Position numbers and translations under genes: made by a program
The notes under the pieces: generated by a model
Seen by the model: only the letters and a program-made list of their open reading frames with translations
What the model was told of the DNA's origin: nothing
The model's database searches: none
Part shown: in pieces, positions 23,659-31,642 of the stretch
Layout of the letters: each line of letters opens with the position of its first letter
How positions within the stretch are numbered: position 1 is the first letter of the stretch
Origin: a virus
Virus record (IMG/VR): IMGVR_UViG_3300033146_002252
Coordinates: 1 to 41,674 of that record
Length of the DNA stretch: 41,674 bases
Strand: one strand, 5' to 3'

Positions 23659-24096
23659 TTATCTCCTATTTAATGTATTATTGAAATTTTCAAATATTTC
23701 TAAATCCCAACCATTAAAAGCTATTTTTAATTGATTTATTAACCCAGTTCTTCTACTTTCATCAAGTCTATAAAACCAATCTTTAGGTGTAGATTCATCT
23801 ATTGATAATCGTTTAGTTTTACAATCACCAACAAACTTGAATAATATTTTTAAACGTTGTTTAGATTTTTTTACTATAAAATCTATTATTTTATCAGTAT
23901 CTAAGTCACCCCTGAATATTATTGGTATGCCAGTGCTTGTTACAATAACTATTATTTTATCTATTCCTAGTTTTGTAATATTACTAATGTCTAATTGGGA
24001 TAATCCTGGAGCATATATTTCAACACCTTTCCCATTCAGCATAAAAGTACCTTTACGAACCTCTGTTAATAATAGTTCGTTTTTACTTATTCTCAA
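23659..24096 (-). CDS. Hypothetical protein, paralogue 1
   Basis: A 145-residue protein clearly related to its upstream neighbour: both have the plan I-x-K-x-x-L-L at the start, then G-x-x-I-Y-(A/G)-P-x-L, a K-I-I-(I/V)-x-V-T strand, G-(I/V)-P-I, R-G-D-L-D and D-E-(S/N)-(T/S)-P-(K/Q)-D-W. The RGDLD and PxDW positions are the best-kept residues and may be functional. TTG start at 24096 with AAGGAG; a CATAAATA late-like box lies 32 nt upstream. Function unknown. Confidence 0.7.
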   Translation of the reverse strand: MRISKNELLLTEVRKGTFMLNGKGVEIYAPGLSQLDISNITKLGIDKIIVIVTSTGIPIIFRGDLDTDKIIDFIVKKSKQRLKILFKFVGDCKTKRLSIDESTPKDWFYRLDESRRTGLINQLKIAFNGWDLEIFENFNNTLNRR

Positions 24097-24127
24097 AATA
24101 TTCTCCTTTATATAATCATTACTTATA

Positions 24128-24135
24128 TATTTATG
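24128..24135 (-). promoter_or_regulatory. Late-like promoter box inside the minus operon
   Basis: CATAAATA on the minus strand, ending 32 nt before the TTG start at 24096. One mismatch to TATAAATA; spacing matches the other late-like boxes. Confidence 0.4.
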
Positions 24136-24147
24136 ATTTAAACTTAT

Positions 24148-24543
24148 TTAAAAAGGTAATTTCCAGTTTAATAATAATCTAGAAATTTCTAGTTTTAAAG
24201 TTCTTATTTTACTTTTAGGAATGCTATATTGCCAATCTTGAGGTGAGTTTTCATCCAAATAAAGAATTTTTTTATAAATATCCCCTATAAAAAAGAATGC
24301 AAATTTTTCATTGCTATTGTTCATTATTTTTTGTATGATTTTGTTATTATCCAAATCCCCTCTTGTTAATATTGGAACACCTTGAATTGTAACTGCTATT
24401 ATTATTTTTGTTACTCCTGAACTTTTAATTTTATTTAAATCCATAGATGTTAACCTAGGTCCGTAAATAATAGCCTCTTGTCCATCTATTATTAACACTC
24501 CTTTGTTTTCTTCTTTTAATAAATCTTCTTTTTTTATTTTCAT
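24148..24543 (-). CDS. Hypothetical protein, paralogue 2
   Basis: A 131-residue relative of the downstream paralogue, sharing RGDLD, the GVPI strand and SPQDW. It is shorter at the C-terminus, ending WKLPF where paralogue 1 goes on after WDLEIF. The pair probably arose by tandem duplication. The ribosome site is weak. No family recognised. Confidence 0.7.
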   Translation of the reverse strand: MKIKKEDLLKEENKGVLIIDGQEAIIYGPRLTSMDLNKIKSSGVTKIIIAVTIQGVPILTRGDLDNNKIIQKIMNNSNEKFAFFFIGDIYKKILYLDENSPQDWQYSIPKSKIRTLKLEISRLLLNWKLPF

Positions 24544-24562
24544 ATCATTACCAATTAAATAT

Positions 24563-24889
24563 TTATAAATCTTCTAGCTCCAATGCTCCGTCCCATTCCT
24601 CTAATGATTTCATATAATCATCATCTGTTATTTTAATATCCCTGGTGAATATCGATTTAATCCCATTGGTTAAATATTCATCAATATCTAACATAACAGC
24701 TATATCATTACGTTTATCCCCATTGAAATATATATATTCTGTAAATGTGTAAAATGATGGAATTTCTAATATTATTAAATTATTACTTAATATCTTAAAG
24801 TTTATTATTTTAGAATTGATATGATATTTTTTACATTTCATTTCAATTTTTTCTATTATATTTAATTCAAATTGTTTTATTTTACGCAT
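24563..24889 (-). CDS. Hypothetical protein
   Basis: A 108-residue protein with a basic N-terminal helix (MRKIKQFELNIIEKIEMKCKK) followed by beta-rich sequence and an acidic end (EEWDGALELEDL). AAGGAT lies about nine bases before the ATG. It sits between the CoaE-like gene and the paralogue pair. No motif recognised. Confidence 0.65.
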   Translation of the reverse strand: MRKIKQFELNIIEKIEMKCKKYHINSKIINFKILSNNLIILEIPSFYTFTEYIYFNGDKRNDIAVMLDIDEYLTNGIKSIFTRDIKITDDDYMKSLEEWDGALELEDL

Positions 24890-24900
24890 ATATCTAATCC

Positions 24901-25500
24901 TTAATTAATTATATTTAAATTTTTCATAATATTTTTTAAATTTTTCTGAACATCATATCCTATTGTTGATAATATTTGATGATTATTATTTTTACAATAT
25001 TCTATTTTTATATCCTGCTCTATTTGAGATTGTATTCTTATTATTGCTTCTTGTTTTGATATGTTATTTCTGCTCATCAATCTGCTGATTCTAATTCCTA
25101 TTGGACAAGTTATTAATAATATATTATCATATTTATTCATTTCAAAATATTCAAATAAAACAGGGTGTTCTAATAATATATTTCTATTTAATAACTTTTG
25201 CTCTGATATAATTCGGTTTGTCGTGTCTATTATTAATGGATGGGTTACATTTGTTAGTTTTTCCATTTGTTCAGAATTGTTAAAAACAATTCGTCCTAAT
25301 ATTTTTTTGTTAATTGTGGTGTCATCTAAAAAAATATCTATCCCAAAAATTTTAAATAATTTTCCTTTTACTATATCCATATTCAACACAATATTCGCAA
25401 TTTCATCAATATTTATATGATAAAACCCATACTCGGTTTCTATCATTTTACAAACTGTTGTTTTGCCTGATGCAATATTCCCAGTGACTACTAATAACAT
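24901..25500 (-). CDS. coaE: Dephospho-CoA kinase
   Basis: P-loop kinase expected to phosphorylate dephospho-CoA to CoA. Walker A G-N-I-A-S-G-K-T at 7-14, then INIDEIANIV, IFLDDTTINKKILGRIVFNN and L-T-N-V-T-H-P-L-I, which together are the CoaE pattern (DADxIA, R/KxxLGxIVF, HP). RISRLMSRN near 140 fits the LID. I prefer ATG 25500 to the in-frame TTG 25533: it puts the P-loop at the usual distance and follows the upstream stop by one base. T4 dNMP kinase lacks these motifs. It could pair with the CoaD-like domain at 12.9 kb. Confidence 0.8.
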   Translation of the reverse strand: MLLVVTGNIASGKTTVCKMIETEYGFYHINIDEIANIVLNMDIVKGKLFKIFGIDIFLDDTTINKKILGRIVFNNSEQMEKLTNVTHPLIIDTTNRIISEQKLLNRNILLEHPVLFEYFEMNKYDNILLITCPIGIRISRLMSRNNISKQEAIIRIQSQIEQDIKIEYCKNNNHQILSTIGYDVQKNLKNIMKNLNIIN

Positions 25501-25501
25501 T

Positions 25502-25693
25502 TTATAACATATTTTTTGTTTTAGGCTTATCAATTATGGAATTATTTGTGGTGCAATCACAAGACCATATTGTTACCCCAAAATCATTTTTACTTTTAAT
25601 CATTTGTTTTGAACAATATGGACAAATAAAATTTAAATCTTCTTGCTCATCTATCATTTTCATTTTAAATTCATCATTCCATAACTTATCCAT
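25502..25693 (-). CDS. Small zinc-ribbon-like protein
   Basis: A 63-residue protein with ICPYCSKQM and WSCDCTTN, a CxxC and a CxC pair, like the 36-residue protein at 22533. It is one base from the kinase start (TAA then AATG), so the two are coupled. Function unknown; such ribbons often bind nucleic acid or protein partners. Confidence 0.6.
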   Translation of the reverse strand: MDKLWNDEFKMKMIDEQEDLNFICPYCSKQMIKSKNDFGVTIWSCDCTTNNSIIDKPKTKNML

Positions 25694-25705
25694 TTTATAT
25701 TACCA

Positions 25706-25978
25706 TTAGTTTATTATATTATTACCAGAAAACATATCTAATGAATCAATATCATCGCTCATTTCCATCGATACACATAATTTAATTCCATTTTTTCTTT
25801 TATAATGTATCGTTAAATCTTCATCAAACATATTTTTAACCAACTCTTCTATATTTTCTATTTCGTTTTTTTGAACAGGAATACTATTAAGATATACATA
25901 TTCCCCATCGTTTATAATATAAATAAGATATTCAATAATATTCATATTTTTAGTGCCACGTTCTAATAATAATTCCAT
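25706..25978 (-). CDS. Hypothetical protein, first gene of the minus operon
   Basis: A 90-residue acidic protein. GAGGAG lies seven bases before the ATG and a consensus-like promoter is at 26040-26068. An internal ATG (MNIIEYL) 12 residues in is a possible second start. No motif recognised. Confidence 0.65.
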   Translation of the reverse strand: MELLLERGTKNMNIIEYLIYIINDGEYVYLNSIPVQKNEIENIEELVKNMFDEDLTIHYKRKNGIKLCVSMEMSDDIDSLDMFSGNNIIN

Positions 25979-26039
25979 AACAAATCTCCTCTGTAATATT
26001 CATAATATATAATTATTTATATATTTAATCAATATAATA

Positions 26040-26068
26040 ACTATATCATATATTTCACTACTTGTCAA
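26040..26068 (-). promoter_or_regulatory. Promoter of the minus-strand operon
   Basis: On the minus strand: TTGACA, a 17-bp spacer, TATAGT preceded by TGA. It lies back to back with the plus-strand promoter at 26100-26128, forming a divergent control region. Confidence 0.75.
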
Positions 26069-26099
26069 GTTATTATTTTTATTTATTTCATATATAAAT

Positions 26100-26128
26100 T
26101 TGACAAATGCCGTATCTTGTGATATAGT
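26100..26128 (+). promoter_or_regulatory. Promoter of the pentapeptide-repeat gene
   Basis: TTGACA, 17 bp, TATAGT preceded by TGA: the same -35 and -10 boxes as the divergent minus-strand promoter 31 bp away. Confidence 0.75.
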
Positions 26129-26163
26129 TTAATTGCATGTTATTAATTTTAAGAGGTTATTAA

Positions 26164-27000
26164 ATGAGAGGTATCAAACCAGTTATAAAAACTAACAAAA
26201 GAGGAACGTTCATTGTTAAAAATTCAAGAAGTTTAGATTCTGAGAAATATATTATAGGTGAAATATATGAATCAAATAAAAATGAATATAAATTTTATAA
26301 ATATGATGATTTCCCATTTGCTTATGATGAGTTTAAGGTTGGAGATTCTCAAACTGTTTATTTAGAAGTTGAAGTAGACGATGTTAATATTACTGATTAT
26401 AATTATTATTATAAAAGTAATAATATGAAAATAATTAGAAAAATTCCTAAAAAAGAGTGGAAAAAATGGATTAAATATGATGGTAATAATTCAAATATTG
26501 ATAATGTTGGTTATCAAAATTCAGGGAGTTCAAATTTCGGAGATAAAAATTCTGGAAATAATAATTTAGGATATTATAATTCAGGAAATTTTAACGTAGG
26601 TAATTTAAATAGAGGTGATTATAACTTCGGAGATAAAAATTCTGGAAATAATAATTTTGGGGATAATAATTCAGGTGATTATAATATTGGTAATTCAAAT
26701 ATTGGCAGTTACAATAAAGGACATTTTAATGTAGGAATGTTTAATGATGTTAATGGGCTTGATAATGGGTTTTTACTGTTCAATAAACCTTTTGATGAAG
26801 ATATGTGGGAATGTGTGTTATTACCTGGGTTTATTACTTCCAAATTTAATCCTAAAATATCTTATACCCAAAATTGGATGAATATATATAACAAGCTTTT
26901 AAAGTCTCCAGATTGTGATTATCAAATATCATTATTAAAAAATATTCCCAATTTTAATAGTTTGATATTTCAAAATATAACAGGTTTAAAAATATTTTAA
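26164..27000 (+). CDS. Pentapeptide-repeat protein (N-x-G-x-x type)
   Basis: A 278-residue protein with about 16 pentads at residues 110-195, each with Asn at one position and Gly two later (NSGNNNLGYYNSGNFNVG style). This is the N-x-G-x-x class best known from mycobacterial PPE proteins, not the A(D/N)LxN class of Qnr/MfpA. A 100-residue N-terminal domain and an 80-residue C-terminal domain flank the repeats; neither is recognised. The repeat region is the kind of rod that could mimic DNA or form a scaffold. It has its own promoter and AAGAGG. Confidence 0.75.
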   Translation: MRGIKPVIKTNKRGTFIVKNSRSLDSEKYIIGEIYESNKNEYKFYKYDDFPFAYDEFKVGDSQTVYLEVEVDDVNITDYNYYYKSNNMKIIRKIPKKEWKKWIKYDGNNSNIDNVGYQNSGSSNFGDKNSGNNNLGYYNSGNFNVGNLNRGDYNFGDKNSGNNNFGDNNSGDYNIGNSNIGSYNKGHFNVGMFNDVNGLDNGFLLFNKPFDEDMWECVLLPGFITSKFNPKISYTQNWMNIYNKLLKSPDCDYQISLLKNIPNFNSLIFQNITGLKIF

Positions 27001-27007
27001 AAAAATA

Positions 27008-27036
27008 TTGACAATATTACTATTTTATGTTATTAT
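27008..27036 (+). promoter_or_regulatory. Promoter before the primase-fold-like gene
   Basis: TTGACA (27008-27013), 17 bp, TATTAT with TGT before it. It starts the three-gene operon to 29206. Confidence 0.65.
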
Positions 27037-27074
27037 TGGTGTGTTATGTTTGAAATAATTAATAGGATGATGTT

Positions 27075-27746
27075 ATGAATTATAATATTATAAAAGATGA
27101 AAAATTGTTAGATGACTTTATCAATTGGTTGCCTGAATTAAAAGATAATGAAACTTATTATGTTTCTTTATTTGCTAGAAAAAAATATTCTAACGGATTG
27201 CTCAAAGGGGATAAATCACAACTTAAAAGATTTAATACTAATAAAAAATTTTTAAAGTCTAAAATAAAACAACTGGAATGTGAAATAGGTTCGTATATGC
27301 AAGATGATATAGTTATTCCAAATGATTCACTTGCAATATATATCTCTGTTAATCCTAGAGATATGAAGAAAGCTAGTAAAAATATTATAAGAACTTTATT
27401 GGATAAAGTTATGGATGAAAATTCTATAAATTATAATCCTAAAGCTATAGCATTAAATGAAATTCAAAAGGCAAAGGGTAAAACTCATTATTTAAATTTT
27501 GATTTTGATGGTGTAAATGTTGAAGATATTGGCAAAATCCTTATTAATAGGGATAGTTATATTATATTACAAACAAGGGGTGGTTTTCATTTGTTAATTA
27601 ATCCCGATAAAATAGAAAAACAATATATGAAAAATTGGTATAAAAATATCACTAATTTAAAAGGTTGTGATGGACTTAAAACTTATGATTTAATCCCAAT
27701 AGTAGGGTGTAATCAAGGCGGATTTGTTCCAAGATTCATAGTATAA
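27075..27746 (+). CDS. Possible archaeo-eukaryotic-primase-fold protein
   Basis: A 223-residue soluble protein. Conserved-looking elements are YYVSLFARKKY, SQLKRFNTNK, IYISVNPRDMKKA, then FDFDG near 143-147 and TRGGFHLLI near 170-178. An acidic DxD-like strand followed by a G-G-x-H strand is the arrangement of AEP primase/polymerase cores, but the protein is small and the match is by eye. Neighbours are a nucleotidyltransferase and an unknown gene in the same operon. Otherwise hypothetical. Confidence 0.5.
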   Translation: MNYNIIKDEKLLDDFINWLPELKDNETYYVSLFARKKYSNGLLKGDKSQLKRFNTNKKFLKSKIKQLECEIGSYMQDDIVIPNDSLAIYISVNPRDMKKASKNIIRTLLDKVMDENSINYNPKAIALNEIQKAKGKTHYLNFDFDGVNVEDIGKILINRDSYIILQTRGGFHLLINPDKIEKQYMKNWYKNITNLKGCDGLKTYDLIPIVGCNQGGFVPRFIV

Positions 27747-27760
27747 AATGGAGATGTGTT

Positions 27761-28762
27761 ATGGATTATAAAAAAAATGGGGTTGTTTTAGAAATAAAAA
27801 CTGGAAGCCATCTATATGGAACAAATGTTGAAACATCTGATGAAGATTTTGTTGGCGTTTATATTCCATCTTATTTTGAGCTATTAACTTCTGATAAATA
27901 TATAAAAGAAAAAGATTTCTCTATAAAGTCTAAAGATAAAAATGGTAAAAATGATAAAAATGCTGTCGATAGAAAATATTATAATTTTAATAATTTCATT
28001 AAATTGTTAATATCCAATAATCCCAATATCTTAGAAATATTATATGCTAATGATGAAAATATAACATATGTTAATCCCATAGGACAAAAATTAATAGATA
28101 ATAGACATTTGTTTCCCTCCATCAAATTGGTTAAAAGATTTATAGGATATTCAAATCAACAATCTCATAAAATGGAAATAAAAAGTAATAAGTTTAATGA
28201 GATGAATATTATACTAGAATATTTAAAATCAATCAACCCAAAATTATTAATAGCTGAATTACAATATGATAACGAGTTTAAAAAATTATTAGAAGAATGT
28301 AAAACTAATGAAATAAAACAAGATGGTAAAATAAAAAAAGTTATTAGATTGCACGATGACTTCTTAACTATTGGAGATTTAAATATTCCTATTAATGTTT
28401 ATGTTAAAAATGCTTGTTCTAGGTTACAAAATCGCATATCTAAAGGTACATCACGTAATAGGCTTATTACAAAATATGGATATGATGTGAAATTTGGAAT
28501 GCATTTGATTAGACTGTTAATTGAGGGATTGCAATTTTTAAAATTTGGTGAGTTACAATTCCCTTTACCTGAAAAAGATTTATTATTATCTATTAGAAAT
28601 GGTGAGTTGAAAATCGATGAAATATTCGATTTAAGAGATAAATTGTTACAAGATATAACTTACTATGAAAAGATAACTAATCTGCAAATAACACCAAATT
28701 TGGAGGTTATAGGCTATATTATGAACGAATGCTTGAATGATTATATTAATGGTGATTATTAA
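27761..28762 (+). CDS. RlaP-like nucleotidyltransferase (Pol beta superfamily)
   Basis: A 333-residue protein with the Pol-beta-type motif G-S-H-L-Y-G (15-20) and S-D27-E-D29-F-V-G, as in the RlaP / COG3541 family that is often found near RNA ligases. These proteins are thought to add or remove nucleotides at RNA ends; the reaction is not proved. The middle has a KNACSRLQNR helix. GGAG precedes the ATG, and the next gene starts one base after the stop. An RNA ligase is encoded 7.4 kb upstream. Confidence 0.75.
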   Translation: MDYKKNGVVLEIKTGSHLYGTNVETSDEDFVGVYIPSYFELLTSDKYIKEKDFSIKSKDKNGKNDKNAVDRKYYNFNNFIKLLISNNPNILEILYANDENITYVNPIGQKLIDNRHLFPSIKLVKRFIGYSNQQSHKMEIKSNKFNEMNIILEYLKSINPKLLIAELQYDNEFKKLLEECKTNEIKQDGKIKKVIRLHDDFLTIGDLNIPINVYVKNACSRLQNRISKGTSRNRLITKYGYDVKFGMHLIRLLIEGLQFLKFGELQFPLPEKDLLLSIRNGELKIDEIFDLRDKLLQDITYYEKITNLQITPNLEVIGYIMNECLNDYINGDY

Positions 28763-29206
28763 ATGAAAAATCTACAATATTTAACAAACATCGAATCAAC
28801 TTTAATTTTGTTATCTAAGGGTCATTACCCTGATGGACTAACAATAGAACAATCCACTATATATGCAATTTCTAAATTTTACATTTATCAAAATGATATT
28901 ATTTCGTTGGAGGTTGCTTGTGAAAATATTTTAAATTTAATATTTAAATTCTATGATGTAAATCGCATCAAATATGATATTAGTAAATTAATTTTAAACG
29001 ATTTATCTCCTAGGTCTCTATCTTATATTAACCCTAAATATAATGATGGAAATGTAAAAACATTATATGATGAACATTTTAATTATTATAAACAATTAAT
29101 AGTTCACTTGTTTGATATTTTATCAGATTTAGATTGCCAAACATTCAAATTATCAATAGATAGTAATGATTTAATTTCAGATATAAAAAAGAATATAAAA
29201 ACTTGA
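28763..29206 (+). CDS. Hypothetical protein in the nucleotidyltransferase operon
   Basis: A 147-residue, mainly helical protein starting MKNLQYLTNIEST, directly after the nucleotidyltransferase stop (TAAATG arrangement), so coupled to it. It may be its partner. No motif recognised. Confidence 0.6.
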   Translation: MKNLQYLTNIESTLILLSKGHYPDGLTIEQSTIYAISKFYIYQNDIISLEVACENILNLIFKFYDVNRIKYDISKLILNDLSPRSLSYINPKYNDGNVKTLYDEHFNYYKQLIVHLFDILSDLDCQTFKLSIDSNDLISDIKKNIKT

Positions 29207-29231
29207 CAATCATATAAAACTATGCTATAAT
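29203..29231 (+). promoter_or_regulatory. Consensus promoter of the glucosaminidase/WG operon
   Basis: TTGACA (29203-29208), 17 bp, TATAAT (29226-29231) preceded by TGC. Confidence 0.75.
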
Positions 29232-29268
29232 ATGTTCGCTTTAGTAATGTAATTATAGGTTGTTGATT

Positions 29269-29751
29269 ATGAAAAAATTCATATTATTATTGGTTGTTGT
29301 GTTATATTGTACGTCACTTTTCGCTTGGAAAAGACACGCCAAATTGATTTATTCGTATTTTGAAAAAACAGAGTATCATAATGTTGCTGATGTTATTACT
29401 GCAATGTCTATACTCGAAACTGGTTGGTATAAATCAAAAAATCACATATGTCGAAATAATATGTTCTCTATTAAAACTATCATTAAAAAAAATTGGACTG
29501 ATTGTAATAATAATCCTTGTAATAAGCCAATTTGTAAAATGCATCATTTCAAAACATTAAAACAGGGATATAAACACGTGTTAGAACACTTTAGACAAAA
29601 ACATTTTAGCACTAATAGAAATAAATTTTTAACTGAACTTACTACTAAACGTTATGCACAGGATAAACAGTATCAAGATAAGTTGAAATGGATAATTAGA
29701 GTTAAATTAAAAAATATAATATTTCAAAATAAAAATAGGTTGGCAAAATGA
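29269..29751 (+). CDS. Exported glucosaminidase-type lysozyme
   Basis: Probable peptidoglycan hydrolase of the endo-beta-N-acetylglucosaminidase family (Bax/FlgJ type). A signal peptide is clear: MKK, hydrophobic core FILLLVVVLY, then CTSLFA with cleavage likely after A19. The active-site Glu is E50 in AMSILETGW. NNMFSIK, a Cys-rich insert (CNNNPCNKPIC) and RYAQDKQYQDKLKW follow the family order. At about 140 mature residues it is compact. ATG 29269 is preferred; TTG 29260 would place residues before the signal. Its stop overlaps the next ATG as ATGA, coupling it to a WG protein. Confidence 0.75.
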   Translation: MKKFILLLVVVLYCTSLFAWKRHAKLIYSYFEKTEYHNVADVITAMSILETGWYKSKNHICRNNMFSIKTIIKKNWTDCNNNPCNKPICKMHHFKTLKQGYKHVLEHFRQKHFSTNRNKFLTELTTKRYAQDKQYQDKLKWIIRVKLKNIIFQNKNRLAK

Positions 29752-30650
29752 TAATTATAAATTTTAATCAAATATATAAAAATAGATATTATTATAATAA
29801 AATGATTAAAGAATCCAATGCTTGTGTTGATGAATATAAAAATCTTATTAAGGCTACTAATGCAAATAATAAAGAAAAATATATCCAAATTATTCAAAAT
29901 AATTTCGAATGGTTTAATGATAATATTATTAATAAATTCTATGTCTGTTATGATTTTAAAAATGGTTTCGCTAGAGTTCAACAAAATGGTAAATGGGGTT
30001 ATCTCAAATCTGATGGAACTTTCCTCACTGATATTATATACGATGTCTGTTATGATTTCAAAAATGGTTTCGCTAGAGTTCAACAAAATGGTAAATATGG
30101 ATTTATTAACCTTGATGGGGTTAATATTACTGGATATATTTATAATGATTGCTTCGACTTCAAAAATGGGTTCGCTAAGGTTCAACAAAATGGCAAATAT
30201 GGTTATATCAAATCTGACGGAACTTTCCTCACTGATATTATATACGATGATTGTTCTGATTTTAAATCTGATTTAGCTAAGGTTCAACAAAATGATAAAT
30301 GGGGTTATATCAAATCTGATGGAACTTTCCTCACTGATATGATATATGATGTCTGTTATGATTTCATATCTGATTTCGCTAAGGTCAAAATCGATGATAA
30401 ATATGGTTATCTCAAATCTGATGGAACTTCGCTCACCGAGTGTGTGTACGATATATGTTTTAAATTTAAAAATGATTTCGCTAGGGTTCAACAAAATGAT
30501 AAATGGGGTTATCTCAAATCTGATGGTACGATGCTCACTGATTATATATTCTCGGCTTGTTTAGATTTTGAAAATGATAAGGCTCTTGTTCATCTTGACA
30601 ATAAATGGGGCACAATAGACACTCAAGGAACGTTTACACCAAACCAATAA
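29748..30650 (+). CDS. WG-repeat protein 1
   Basis: A 300-residue protein: an N-terminal helical module of about 65 residues (KESNACVDEYKNLIKAT, IQIIQNNFEWFND), then seven 34-residue WG (KWG) repeats built on K-(W/Y)-G-Y-(L/I)-K-S-D-G-T. WG repeats form beta-rich, possibly binding, arrays. Coupled to the glucosaminidase gene by an ATGA overlap. The stop TAA (30648-30650) replaces a TAC kept in WG protein 2: reading on gives QNTN...QSS to a second TAA at 30696-30698, so the tail was recently cut. Function unknown. Confidence 0.85.
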   Translation: MIIINFNQIYKNRYYYNKMIKESNACVDEYKNLIKATNANNKEKYIQIIQNNFEWFNDNIINKFYVCYDFKNGFARVQQNGKWGYLKSDGTFLTDIIYDVCYDFKNGFARVQQNGKYGFINLDGVNITGYIYNDCFDFKNGFAKVQQNGKYGYIKSDGTFLTDIIYDDCSDFKSDLAKVQQNDKWGYIKSDGTFLTDMIYDVCYDFISDFAKVKIDDKYGYLKSDGTSLTECVYDICFKFKNDFARVQQNDKWGYLKSDGTMLTDYIFSACLDFENDKALVHLDNKWGTIDTQGTFTPNQ

Positions 30651-30720
30651 CAAAACACCAACCCACACCCAAACGTTCAACCACGCCAATCCTCATAAGT
30701 CAAAATAATCAAAATAAAAC

Positions 30721-30749
30721 TTGACAAAACCAAAAATAAATGATATATT
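30721..30749 (+). promoter_or_regulatory. Promoter of WG gene 2
   Basis: TTGACA, 17 bp, TATATT with TGA before it. The 70 bp before it carry sequence homologous to the 3' end of WG genes. Confidence 0.65.
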
Positions 30750-30793
30750 ACTTTTACTGGGGTTAGATTGCAAACAAACAAAAGGATTTCAAA

Positions 30794-31642
30794 ATGCAAA
30801 AAGTAGATTTCAAACAAATGTTCAAAGATAAAAACAATACCAATGAACAAATCAAAAAAGCTGGTGCTTGCAAAGAGGAATATAAAAAACTCATCAAGGC
30901 ATCAAATCAAAATAATGAACAAGAATATATCAATGTCATCCAAAATAATTTCCGATGGGTTAATGAATACATAGCTCATATTTACGATTATGGTTATGAT
31001 TTCAAAAATGGATTCGCAGTAGTCAAAAATAATGGTAAATATAGTCACATCAAACAAGATGGAACCCTACTCACAAATTTCATTTATGATTATTGTTATG
31101 ATTTCAATAATGGATTAGCAGTGGTCAAACTTGATGATAAATATTGTCACATCAAAACAGATGGAACCCCACTTACAAATTTCATTTATGATTATTGTTA
31201 CAATTTCAAAAATGGATTCGCAATAGTCAAACTTGATGATAAATGGGGATATATCAAACAAGATGGAACCCCACTTACAAAATTCATTTACGATTATTGT
31301 TATGATTTTAATAATGGATTCGCAGTGGTCAAAATTGATGATAAATGGGGATATATCAAAACAGATGGAACCCTACTTACAAATTTCATTTACGATGATT
31401 GCTCTGATTTCAAAAATGGATTCGCAATAGTCAAACTTGATGACAAAGAAGGATATATCAAACAAGATGGAACCCCACTTACTCAAATCCTCTATGATAT
31501 GTGTTACAATTTCAAAAATGGATTTGCTAGAGCCAAACTTGACAATAAATGGGGCACAATAGACACTCAAGGAACGTTCACTCCAGATGAATACCAAAAC
31601 ACTAACCAACTCCATATCGTTCAAATACATCATTCCTCATAA
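30794..31642 (+). CDS. WG-repeat protein 2
   Basis: A 282-residue protein with the same N-terminal helical module (KAGACKEEYKKLIKASNQNN) and six 34-residue repeats. Three have lost the WG pair (KYSHI, KYCHI, KEGYI). The tail TFTPDEYQNTNQLH...HHSS is the sequence whose decayed copies fill the next 1.5 kb. The coding strand is unusually rich in A and C (AAACC, CCACTTAC), unlike the WG genes at 37-41 kb. AAGGA precedes the ATG. Confidence 0.85.
   Translation: MQKVDFKQMFKDKNNTNEQIKKAGACKEEYKKLIKASNQNNEQEYINVIQNNFRWVNEYIAHIYDYGYDFKNGFAVVKNNGKYSHIKQDGTLLTNFIYDYCYDFNNGLAVVKLDDKYCHIKTDGTPLTNFIYDYCYNFKNGFAIVKLDDKWGYIKQDGTPLTKFIYDYCYDFNNGFAVVKIDDKWGYIKTDGTLLTNFIYDDCSDFKNGFAIVKLDDKEGYIKQDGTPLTQILYDMCYNFKNGFARAKLDNKWGTIDTQGTFTPDEYQNTNQLHIVQIHHSS

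Noticed and set aside
24901-25500. T4 gp1-type deoxynucleotide kinase
   Set aside because: The IVF, HP and DExIA motifs follow dephospho-CoA kinase and not the T4 enzyme.
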